The notes beneath the pieces were generated by a model that saw only the letters and a program-made list of their open reading frames with translations, made no database searches and was not told the origin of the DNA. Of a DNA stretch of 64,000 nucleotides, positions 24,535 through 33,664 are shown in pieces. The position numbers and the translations under genes were made by a program. How positions within the stretch are numbered: position 1 is the stretch's first letter; each line of letters begins with the position of its first letter. This stretch comes from Astrothelium macrocarpum (Eukaryota; Ascomycota; Dothideomycetes; Trypetheliales; Trypetheliaceae), in assembly GCA_021030915.1 (NCBI GenBank), contig JAGEMR010000034.1, positions 62,001 through 126,000 of the forward strand, read 5' to 3'.

Positions 24535-24577
24535 GGCTCATTACAGGGGGTGGCTCATTTCCGCATCAGCCGAGTTA
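24535..24577 (-). repeat. Right terminal inverted repeat (43 bp)
   Basis: An exact reverse complement of 22753-22795, including the two AATGAGCC sub-repeats, ending in TA at 24576-24577. Confidence 0.95.
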
Positions 24578-24610
24578 GTGGGCTCTAAGAGTACCCCATA
24601 GAATCTGAGA

Positions 24611-24635
24611 TTAGATTAGATTAGATTAGATTAGA
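24611..24635. repeat. (TTAGA)5 microsatellite
   Basis: Five exact tandem copies of TTAGA just outside the right end of the transposon. The motif is close to, but not the same as, the fungal telomere unit TTAGGG. Confidence 0.9.
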
Positions 24636-25289
24636 AGTGATTCGATTGGAATTTATTAGATACATTATTCTTTTATAAACATACTCATGCATTCATGCGT
24701 ATGTATAGTTAATTTTAAGATTCCCGCTCGCAAAATTGTGTGAATACAAGCGCCTGAATGTATATCCTACTTTTTACTTCCTCGACAGTGTGAAATCGCT
24801 TTAGCAAATCAATTCCGATCGGTAAGGGTGAAAAGACGGTTGAATTAGAGAACAAACAGTAGCACTGTGCGGATCAAATGGGATTCTCTTCATTACAAAA
24901 TGTGAAGACAAATTTTGATATATGAGAGATATTGATATGGGAGTATTTTCTAGTAACGAGAGGACCAAGATATGGGACCGAACGCAGTTAGGTGATTCAT
25001 AAGAGAGATGAGCAAATAAGTAAGCCAAAGATGAGCTGCCTGAGCAGAGGTTGCCGTTGCGGAAAAGCACCGGACAGAGTGCCAAGATTGAGTTCAAATA
25101 AGCCTTATGGACCAGATAGAACATTTATGAGTCACCTAACTCAAAACTTCAAATAGCTCTGTGCAAATGCAGTTGTGAATCCGTGCTCGCTATGAAAGAG
25201 TCAATATAAGGTAATCAACGGTCTTTGGCTATACCAGTCACAGCCTTGTCCAGAAGATTGCGCACCAAAATAACACTTTTAAAATATCA
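24636..25289. other. Intergenic region
   Basis: It lies between the transposon and the 3' end of the HET gene. A minus-strand frame at 24801-25124 is not recognisable. No other feature seen. Confidence 0.45.
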
Positions 25290-27320
25290 TCATTCGAGAG
25301 TAAATGCTGTTTTCTTCATGCTTTGGACTAGTTCTCGATCACCCCTGACTTCGATTTGTAGGAAACCCAGCCTCCTATGCGTGAGCCAGCCGTGAACGCT
25401 TCGGAATGGCTGAATGATTAGTCCATAAACCCAACCAGAGCCGAAGAAGCGGACGCTATCTTCCGAAGTTATTACTAAGAATCTAGAGTCGGTCTGATCG
25501 CTTCGAGTATACTCGTCTACATCAAAGATGCAAACACTATCGTGTGGGTTCCATGGGCACGAGTCTAGGTAGATTGTCTTGACTGTAGTCGTACTTTTCT
25601 TCGAGTCTTGATATGATACCAGGTCCCAAGAAAAAGCGACAGAAGGACCGTAGAGCTCGATCTCCGCATGTATCAACTGTCCATATGGATTGTTGTTGTC
25701 GATTAGTTGTACCTGCACGTCCAGCACCTTGGTTACACACGTATGTTCAACCAAGTGAAGGGGGTTGATAGCGCAGTCTAAACTTGCCCAACTCCACGAT
25801 GGTGCACGATATGCACATTGACTCGTCGCTAGTTCATTCAATATTCGCGGCTTTCGACACCAGAGGAGAGATTGGGGTAGCGTTGATTGAAAAAAACCAG
25901 CAACATATGAATCCTGGACCGAGGCGTTCAGAAGTGAGGCGATTCCAGCCAAAGCCACGAATTTGTCTTTCTCAGGATAAGTGAGCAAGCACTTCGTATA
26001 GTTTGCGAGGACGTTATTCCAAATCTCATTCAATTGAGAACTTATGGGGGAATTTCGCTGAGCTTTGTCATCGGGGTCCAGGTTGGGCAAAGCAAACAAC
26101 GGCCATCTAGGGTCGCTTGCAGCATGTGGTATTCCAGATGGAAACGTTTCGCATGCATGTGGCATGCCTATACACTCCCAGAAGATTTGACGTTCGCCGA
26201 AATGCAACACGCGCGGAGCCAGAAGTCGCTCTTGTATAACCCAAGCACGTATGGCAAGTGGAGTTCGTTGAATATTTTTTTGTACAAGTTGGTCATCAAT
26301 GAGCAGAAAATTGAGGATCTGATTACCTTTGGGTTTCCACCGAATGACACATGGCTCAAGAAGTTTAGGACTGCGACTTGTAAAAACACCTTCGTTGGCA
26401 TTTGCGGAACGATCAGCGGAAATATTCACAATGCTATTCATATAGATTGCCCTCATTTCCGTGACATGCTTTTTCCAGTCTTCAACACTACCGGCACCAT
26501 CTTGTAAAATACACAGTGAGTCAATCCAAAGATAATCTATTCGCAGACGCCTGGTGATGTCTATTGCGTCTTTAAAGGTCTGTGGCAGCCGGTATAGATC
26601 AATGTTCTGTCGTAGCACGTGCAAGTTGCTTGCCGTCAGTATTATGAAACTCGGCTGCGGCCCCCAGCAATGGCTTAGTGTGGCATATTCACCATGGATA
26701 AGCTCAGTGGCAGTATTTACAAGTCTAATCTTGTTTCTTCTCAGATCCAGGAGACGAGCAGGAACCCATTTATCCTTTCTTTTGCTGATGCACATAGAAT
26801 GATTTTTATAGCAATTTTCGAGCCACGATAGCGCGAGAGCTAGTACGTGCGGATCAGAGGTTTTTCGGCTGTTGAGAGACTTCCGTCTTCCACGTAACTG
26901 ATCAAGCTGATTATCAATCACGGCCCTCGTAGTCAGATCTGAATCCAGTGCCACCAACGTGAATCGTTCTGAGATCTCAAGCCCATGTTCACGGGCAGAG
27001 AGTGTGAAGTATGTTGGATCTTGTCTGCCTCTACGACTTATCCTATAAATCGTGGCAGGCTCTTCGAGCACAAGCTTTGAGAGATTGTCGTGACTGTCAA
27101 GTTTTAACCTATCAAGGAACGCGACACAGACATGGCAACTTTCTCTAGCGGAGCGCTCGATACCCTCTAATGTAACATGATGTAGGCCTTCCTGAGTAGG
27201 GATTTGGTCTTTGGTCAGTTCTTCTAGTAGCATAGCTAAAGCTGAAAAGCATCTCCCACATAAATTTTCAGACTCGGGTGCGCCCTCCTCTTGAGTAGTA
27301 AGTGCGCGCCATTCTGACAT
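25290..27320 (-). CDS. HET-domain protein (heterokaryon incompatibility type), single exon
   Basis: An unbroken 676-aa frame from ATG 27320. The N-terminus has the C..C pattern common before HET domains (ENLCGRCFSAL.., SCHVCVAFLDRL). The HET domain spans about residues 211-370, with its conserved blocks 'EYATLSHCWG', 'LPQTFKDAIDITRRLRIDYL' then WIDSLCILQD, and 'RAWVIQERLLAPRVLHFGERQIFWEC'. Residues 400-560 hold the usual C-terminal fungal block 'YTKCLLTYPEKDKFVALAGI' and 'YRAPSWSWASLD'. HET proteins trigger cell death on non-self contact in some fungi. This is one of the many genomic paralogues and a specific incompatibility role is not shown. The frame is intact with no introns. Confidence 0.95.
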   Translation of the reverse strand: MSEWRALTTQEEGAPESENLCGRCFSALAMLLEELTKDQIPTQEGLHHVTLEGIERSARESCHVCVAFLDRLKLDSHDNLSKLVLEEPATIYRISRRGRQDPTYFTLSAREHGLEISERFTLVALDSDLTTRAVIDNQLDQLRGRRKSLNSRKTSDPHVLALALSWLENCYKNHSMCISKRKDKWVPARLLDLRRNKIRLVNTATELIHGEYATLSHCWGPQPSFIILTASNLHVLRQNIDLYRLPQTFKDAIDITRRLRIDYLWIDSLCILQDGAGSVEDWKKHVTEMRAIYMNSIVNISADRSANANEGVFTSRSPKLLEPCVIRWKPKGNQILNFLLIDDQLVQKNIQRTPLAIRAWVIQERLLAPRVLHFGERQIFWECIGMPHACETFPSGIPHAASDPRWPLFALPNLDPDDKAQRNSPISSQLNEIWNNVLANYTKCLLTYPEKDKFVALAGIASLLNASVQDSYVAGFFQSTLPQSLLWCRKPRILNELATSQCAYRAPSWSWASLDCAINPLHLVEHTCVTKVLDVQVQLIDNNNPYGQLIHAEIELYGPSVAFSWDLVSYQDSKKSTTTVKTIYLDSCPWNPHDSVCIFDVDEYTRSDQTDSRFLVITSEDSVRFFGSGWVYGLIIQPFRSVHGWLTHRRLGFLQIEVRGDRELVQSMKKTAFTLE

Positions 27321-28994
27321 GCTGATGTCAAGCTCTGCGGAAGACTTTTGTTGGCCAGTAACTGTGCTTTTTAAGTATTTTACGTTGCTTCTTTAAGCAT
27401 TCTGAAGAGTATCGTAGTCTTTAAAAGGTCAACAGCGTAGGAGCAGCTCGGTAAGTGCTCTATAATGTCGTAGTGTGGAAGATAATACTTATGCCAAGAC
27501 TGATTCCTAGTCCCAGGCGTAGAGCCCAAGATCATATAGAGAATCGGTTTTTTACTGAGCACGCGTTGCCCGATTCCAGTCTCAATTAAGATATAAAGTA
27601 CCGATGTAGAAAAGCAGACACAGTAGAAGCGGGGACAAAGGTGATAAGAGGACAGCCGGCCACGTCACCAACTTGATACACTTGGCCGAGCGTGCCTCAT
27701 GACATCAATATCTGCAGATCCCAAAGACATCGTGTTGTGTAACTGCCGATTGTGTTGTCCTTTGGTAATACTTAACCACCATATATCTTTGGTGTAGTCT
27801 CGAACGTCCTCACATCGCTGAGACAGCGTTGCATGGCGCGCTAGGATGACTTGGGCAAGGTGCACCTAAAGCGGCCTAGTGCTTGCCAAACCTCAATTGA
27901 GATATGAAGCACTGCTTATCCGTATGCGCAAACATCTCTTTCTCCACGATTGCATTCCACTTTACATCCATCATTTATGAATAGGCCGGGAATTTGTGCT
28001 CTGAATCAGCAATAGGGTCGACGTCCAATCTTCTGCTCTCCTTCCTCCGCAACTTCTTGCATCTCAGCGCAAGCGCCTTCGCGAATCACTATCGTAGCTT
28101 TCGCCTTTTTTTCTCTGAAGACTTCAGGGGCAATCAAGAAGGGACGGCCATAGAAATGGGAATGCTCAAAGCGATATACAAGTGAATATCTCGCCTGTTT
28201 CTTGTAGCTACTACGAAGTGCTGGCACTACCGAAAATGCGAAATGATGCCCTAAATGATGCCAACACATTGGCGATGGTGAGGCTGGGATGACGAAATCC
28301 TCAAGAGTAATTTCAATTGCGTTTGACGCGCGGTGGCACACGAATAGCGAATTTGCTCTTTCACATAATATTGTAAGTCTACCGCTTTAATTATTCACCA
28401 CTTTGGTGTTCCTTACACAGAACGCTGTTCTCGAGATACTTCACCATCCCATAGCCGTTAGACATCCAATATAGCCTGCCTCCTCCCCCGTTTCGCCCCT
28501 TGCCCCTGGCCTTCAATGTTCTTTCCGGTCCCGTCCTGACTTTCAACTACAACGAAATACCCCCTTTTGCCGCTGCAAATAGTATTCCGATTATGCTGAG
28601 CACAGCCAACCGGAGACTCTAACAGCAAATGCCTTGAAACTCCAGAAGAAACCATGCTTCACGAATGCTTATTTGCTTGAGGGCGGAAAAGAGGACGAGA
28701 AAGAATTGAACATGGAAAAACGAAGTCACCGAATCGTAGGCTAAGCCTATAACGTCGCTTTGGGAGTTGAATATGAACAACGAATTCTAGATGGTGTCTC
28801 ACAATTCAGTCAAATGAAAGGAATTCAGAAGCATGGCATATCCTTGTAAGATCAATGACCGTCTCGCCATCCCCCAAAAAATGGTACGGTCAATTTCACA
28901 ACAGCATTCAATTTTAGCTGCGGTTTAAAAGAACTTGGATATAATTTGTCCGTTGAGTGCGTTTTCAATTGCAGTAAATAACACTATCTACCTA
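27321..28994. other. Gene-poor region, 1.7 kb
   Basis: Only short open frames of under 112 codons, none with a domain. It includes the HET gene promoter at its left end. No repeat or RNA gene seen. Confidence 0.4.
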
Positions 28995-29368
28995 CTACCA
29001 ATATCTCAGAATCAGCGTTTGCGGTAAGTTTGACAGTCCTTGATCTGCTGCTGTTGAACACAGTGTAATCAGTAACAATCGTCTTGATCGATTCACTGGA
29101 AGTAATACCTCGGTAAGCTGTCGTGTCCCAGAAGGTAAGTAGATATTGTATTGATTCAGTCTCATCTGTTTGAAAGGTTTTGTTAGTTTTAATCATTCGC
29201 ATTGCAAGTCTTCAACATCTCACGCAGGTAATTTACCTCAACTCGGAAATTTTTCGATCCTTCTTTGGATTCCATAACGACAGCATTGAGCAAGTGCATG
29301 AGTTTGTAAGGGTCCATTGAATCGCCATCTATCGTTTGAGAAGGGGAAATCGTAGACTGGCATGGCAT
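28995..29368 (-). CDS. Possible small two-exon protein, unknown
   Basis: Exons 29368-29237 and 29165-28995 would encode 100 aa. The case rests mainly on a convincing 71-nt intron: donor GTAAAT, branch ACTAAC, acceptor AAACAG. Exon 1 ends 'KEGSKNFRVE'. After splicing in phase 0, exon 2 reads MRLNQYNIYLP.., but a second frame through the same bases is also open and looks more protein-like (TESIQYLLTFWD..SRTVKLTANADSEILVVG). A frameshift or a different splice could connect to that one. I recognise no family. Confidence 0.3.
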
Positions 29369-29598
29369 GCTTATTCCTCGAACAGATTTATTCGTATGAA
29401 AAGCCGAGAGGGACAAGACCGCAATTTATGACAGAATAAAAGTGTAGAGAACCAATGACGGCTATTCTATGCGCAGGCTAGTGATCATTACTTATTCTAA
29501 TACAAAGCTATCTCGGTAAACAAGGCTTACTTAGTGCCAACCGAGGGCCAACTAGGAAGTCAAGCCGATCTTACAAGGCGACCATACGACACGTCTGC

Positions 29599-29907
29599 CT
29601 AAGACACCGGGTTTTGTCCGTCGGTCGTGCATGCATCAATTTCTTCCTGAATGCATATTGTCAGGAAAAGAAAAGGATGTCTAGTAACGGAAAACCCAGG
29701 GTTCTTGCGTACCGGGGTCAGCTGTCGAGGTGCCGTAACCACCAGATGGCCCAATTGCGCCTTCACGGTTAGCAGGTGAGACAGAATCCCGGAGAAGAGG
29801 AAAGTATCTCTTACCGTGGCTTGCCACTGACCAGGAAATAATTTTTCAAGGAGTCCTGAAAGTTTCGATACATCTATGTATCTCGCGATGTAGGTTTGAG
29901 TAGGCAT
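29599..29907 (-). CDS. Small conserved-looking protein of 62 aa, three exons
   Basis: Exons 29907-29815, 29760-29713 and 29646-29599 are all in phase 0. They are separated by introns of 54 nt (GTAAGA..CTAAC..AAG) and 66 nt (GTACGC..CTGAC..TTCAG). The protein starts 'MPTQTYIARYIDVSKLSGLL', continues 'EKLFPGQWQATAQLGHLVV' and ends 'TAPRQLTPEEIDAC' plus a short tail. Splicing turns a frame with long filler into a compact alpha/beta-like sequence; the 'TAPRxLTxxEI' ending resembles a group of tiny uncharacterised fungal proteins I have seen, function unknown. No signal peptide or membrane segment. It lies alone between the HET gene and the CorA-like gene. Confidence 0.6.
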   Translation of the reverse strand: MPTQTYIARYIDVSKLSGLLEKLFPGQWQATVRDTFLFSGILSHLLTVKAQLGHLVVTAPRQLTPVRKNPGFSVTRHPFLFLTICIQEEIDACTTDGQNPVS

Positions 29908-30783
29908 GATTGGAAATTGCCGAAGACTAACTATCGCGGCTCGACTAAGGGGTTATGAACAATTCTCATTCCTTTTGACCATATCATTCCGCTTCATAAT
30001 ATATATACTCGCCGACACCGAATCAATCACTAGACAAACAGAATTGGTGAGGATGCATCGAGGCTAGGGCATAAAGTCATGCAAAGTGTCATCGTCTTGC
30101 AGGCTTAGGCAGAAGAGCCAATACCTGTGCCCTCTCAGTGGCCAGTAAGTAGAATTTTTCACCTGCTGTTACATGAATCTCGATATCACAGGGCTTAATC
30201 TTGCTCTAACTCGAGGGTGAAACGGGCGTAACCTTCCAGGCGAACATTGTTTTCTGGCGCGTACTACACCTCAATGCACAAATGGATAGGCAAACATGCA
30301 GGTAATCAATTTGGTGAGGCCACCATTAGTGTTCGGAATCCATATTGATAGGCGACACCATTGGGCGATGTGGCCCTTTCTAGTCACAAGATACGAAGTC
30401 TTGTGTCACCTACTTTGTTTGCAGCGATCGCGTACGCTAAGATCCGCTAGCGTAATATTGGCCCGGCATCCTTTGCTCTTGAGCTACATAACTCCTTGTG
30501 GCTTTGCATAGAAGCCAACTGCAGCATTGACCGACTGATCAACCAACTGCCCACGAACTTATGCAGAAGATAGCAGTGTTCGCCTACTGGCCTCATCTTT
30601 GCCTTATGGCCCAACTATCTTGCCCAAATTGTCTTGCCCAAACTGTCTTGCCGATCGAGATCTTGTTCAAATACTGACAATTGCAAGTTTATAGGATACG
30701 ACATTGATGACCGTTCAGGTTACACTTCTTTGCACTGTAGCTTGCCTGTCCCATCGGATTGGACAGAACAAATTTTTTAAGAA
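29908..30783. other. Intergenic region, 0.9 kb
   Basis: It lies between the divergent 62-aa gene and the CorA-like gene and holds both promoters. No domain-bearing frame or repeat seen. Confidence 0.45.
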
Positions 30784-32833
30784 ATGAATCTGTATTCGGT
30801 TCTTTCTACCGAAGTGTTGCACTCAAAGATACGCCACAACGCCAACAAATATTTCAAGACCAGAGCTGGAGTACCACAACTCCACGCGATTGGACGGCGC
30901 GGAGAGACCACTTCGATTGACAGCGGAACGAACTCTATTTTGGAATATGAATCTCAGACCATTGAATGCCGAAATCAGATCGAGCCCCTGAAACATGTAA
31001 GACAATATCAGTTTTTACCAGGCTGATGATGTTTGGTCAACTCCGGTTGGAACCTGGAGTACGCAAGTAGATGCTAAATAGTTTCTGGAATTCAGCAGCT
31101 AGGAAGTCTCCCTCTTATCTTAGAGGCCTCCCAACTTCATTCGTGGACGACACTGGATATTTCCCTTAAATTATTTGAAGATGTTGTTGACGTCTTCGCT
31201 ATATTCCCCGACATATGGAAATTTATCACTGTATTTGGGAAGAAGTATGAGGAAAACGAATTTGAGTTTCCGAATTTTGCAGCAACAACAACCACAAGCC
31301 CTGGTTATAGAATAAATGATTTTTGTGGGGCTAATTTGTTTGGTAAGTTTCAGTGTGCCTAGCTCGAATCGTCCTTTCGCAACTGAGGCCGATTGGGCTG
31401 AAATTTGTCTTAGAGCTAGCGTATATGCTCCGGCGAGTCGAGTGCCATGGAAGAGGGTTGGTTGATGGACAGTCACCATGGTCTATTCGTCAAACGGCTA
31501 TTTACAACCAAACTAGCAAGGGGTTTTCCCCCGAAAGTGAATCCCGAGGCCCAAGATCGATGTTTTTGCTAATTGCTCCCTCCGAAAACGCCAGGAATCA
31601 GATTCTGATGCTGTTCAAAGTTGACATTGCGCAAGGAAAACGTATTTCACCCAGTAAAATCCACCTTATTCTCGTTTCAGATAGCCTCAAAGGATGGAAC
31701 GAATACCTTGCTTGGTTGGATGCACAATTGAGGTGTCTGGTAAGGCTGTCCTCTCTTGCAAGCACTGACATAGATTTACAAAAGCATTGAAATGCGCTAA
31801 GAGGATGTGACGTGATAGTCTAAAAAGGTGATTTTTGCCAGACCTAGAAGCGGGAGTCTGACTCCTTTGAACGACTACAGAGTAAACTTCATGGACAGAC
31901 AGCAACTCAAAATCCTTGAAGATCTAATAATCGACTTGCAAGTAATCCTACCAACGCTGTTGGAATCCGTTCTCCGTGTACGAGAACAATGCCAGAAGTT
32001 CTGTCAACTGAATTGTAATAAGATAGGAAAGCCCTGTGATTGTCCTATGATTCTGCAGGAGTTCGATGTGCATATTCAAGACTTGCAACTTTACAAGAGC
32101 AGGACAGATATCTTAAAGGATAAGGCAAACTGTACAGCGCAACTAGTAAGCCATTCTTTCCACGCGACATATCTTGCGATGTCAGAGCCAATTTGTTTCT
32201 AGGCAGCTGATCTCTTGAATTATCAAAACGCTGTCGCGTTGAAAAGCGTTGCGAATGAGTCACAGCAGGAAAGCAAATCCATGACTCAACTTACAGTGCG
32301 TTCATTTTGCTTTGATCTCGGTCGTGTTCTAACCAGCGACTAGGAAAGAAGCACCAAGGACGCAGCTGCAATGAAAGCACTAACAGTAATTAGTTTGATT
32401 TACCTACCAACAACTATAGTTGCAGTATGCACCTCTATCCCTATTGAGATACTTGTACCTATTTGACAAGAATTTCTTTTCGACACAGTTTGTTCATATT
32501 AGTGATTCCGGGTACATGTACGTGTCTACAAGGGTCTGGATCCTTGCAGCAGTAGCTGTCCCGTTGACCACCATCACGATTGCAGCCTGGTGGATATGGA
32601 CACACTGGGAGATTATGAATATTTGGAAGAAAGGGAACATTTTTGGATCTTGGAATCGTCGTGGTGCTAGAATTGGCTGGTTCCCTTTTCCGTCCCAGAG
32701 GAAACAAAACTCTGAGGATCTTGAAAAGTGCACTTCGGCCAGATCAAGGGCCTTTTCACAAATGTCTCAAGACAGCTTGCGGGTGCCCGGATCTGGAAAT
32801 TGGTCCTATACTGGAGCTGAGTCGAAGCCATAG
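30784..32833 (+). CDS. CorA-like two-transmembrane membrane protein
   Basis: Seven exons (30784-30996, 31096-31342, 31414-31739, 31828-32145, 32203-32295, 32344-32424, 32471-32833) stay in phase and give 546 aa. Joins rebuild 'NLFELAYMLRRVECHGRG' then 'PWSIRQTAIYNQ', and 'CTAQLAADLLNYQNAVALKS' followed by a long helical segment. The C-terminus has TM1 (MKALTVISLIYLPTTIVANF) and TM2 (RVWILAAVAVPLTTITIAAW), followed by a basic tail. A long soluble alpha/beta and coiled-coil N-terminal part with two C-terminal helices is the shape of the CorA-like domain family abundant in filamentous ascomycetes. The CorA signature GMN is not visible between the helices (FFSTQFVH is there instead), so magnesium transport is doubtful. 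The acceptor at 31096 could instead be 31099. A kinase gene follows on the same strand. Confidence 0.85.
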
Positions 32834-33664
32834 ATTTGGCAATCTTGAGCCTACTTCAAAATTACCGTTATTCATCAGGCAGCATTTTAGTTTGCCTGGA
32901 CTCGGCACCATGATAGCGGTGTGCTTGTTCTGCAATGTTATCAGGAAGCCTAGGCACGCAGTCCAGCTGACATCCATCGATTGAGCCTCATTCAGGTGAT
33001 CGTGAGCCCACAATACCCCCGATTCGTGCTAAAGAATCGGTGTGGACGGGCGGCAAAGGGTGGCTGTAAATCAGTGCTGGATTTGGGCTAGCCATGTCTG
33101 TCGCTCTTAATCGCATCCAGACATCATGTTGCGGCTAGGCAGACAGCTTGTTCTAATGGCGGATACCATCTCGAACCCAGCTACTACAAAGAGTTCGCCT
33201 TAGCTATTGATGGCCGATATGATATAAATTCTACAGATATGCCTTGATCCAAAAAGCCCTAAAGCCGTAGCTTGCGTGTCTAATTGTCATGTGTATGGAC
33301 CAGATCCTCCAATCAATCAGGACTTTATGCTGCCCCCTTTCCAACGACCAATCTCAGGCGGGCGTCAGTCCCAGGAATAGTTTAGTAAGCCCTGGGATGC
33401 AAACTTCTCCTTGGACACTAAGACTGATTCCGAAAGGACAGTCAAAGCAGACAGACTCGTCAAGAAGCAGAAATTGAAAATTCTGAACAAACTTTTCGAG
33501 ATACCTCAGACTTTTCTTCTTCTCACAATAACATTATCGCCACTAGTCTGAACGAGGCCACGGGACAGGACGTGCACGCCACAGGCTCCAGACGGGATAC
33601 AAGGCCAGATTCTATCAATCTAAAAGAGAGTTCCTATCGGCCTTCTCTTGGTGGGTTGAACACC
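32834..33664. other. Intergenic region between CorA-like and kinase genes
   Basis: A frame at about 33430-33664 is open in phase with the kinase start but has no ATG, so it may be 5' leader or an unrecognised upstream exon. Nothing else seen. Confidence 0.45.

Larger units (their letters stand above)
22753..24577. mobile_element. TA-flanked DNA transposon with perfect 43-bp inverted ends and A/T-eroded interior
   Basis: Positions 22753-22795 are an exact inverted copy of 24535-24577. Both ends begin with TA, consistent with a TA target-site duplication, so the element proper would be 22755-24575 (1,821 bp). TA insertion, terminal repeats of about 40 bp and 1.8 kb length fit the Tc1/mariner-pogo group, for example Fot1-like fungal elements; that is inference. 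The interior from about 22830 to 24480 is nearly all A/T by eye and has no usable open frame, so no transposase remains. The ends keep normal base composition. Confidence 0.88.

Noticed and set aside
23393..24541. Minus-strand open frames in the A/T-rich transposon interior (23393-23581, 24302-24541)
   Set aside because: They are by-products of extreme A/T content, rich in Ile, Asn, Tyr and Lys, with no domain.
24611..24635. Possible interstitial telomere repeat (TTAGA)5
   Set aside because: The unit is TTAGA, not TTAGGG, and only five copies occur.
31343..31413. Frameshift in the CorA-like gene near 31343-31413
   Set aside because: A consensus 71-nt intron (GTAAGT..TCTTAG) explains the frame change exactly and restores FELAYMLRRVE.
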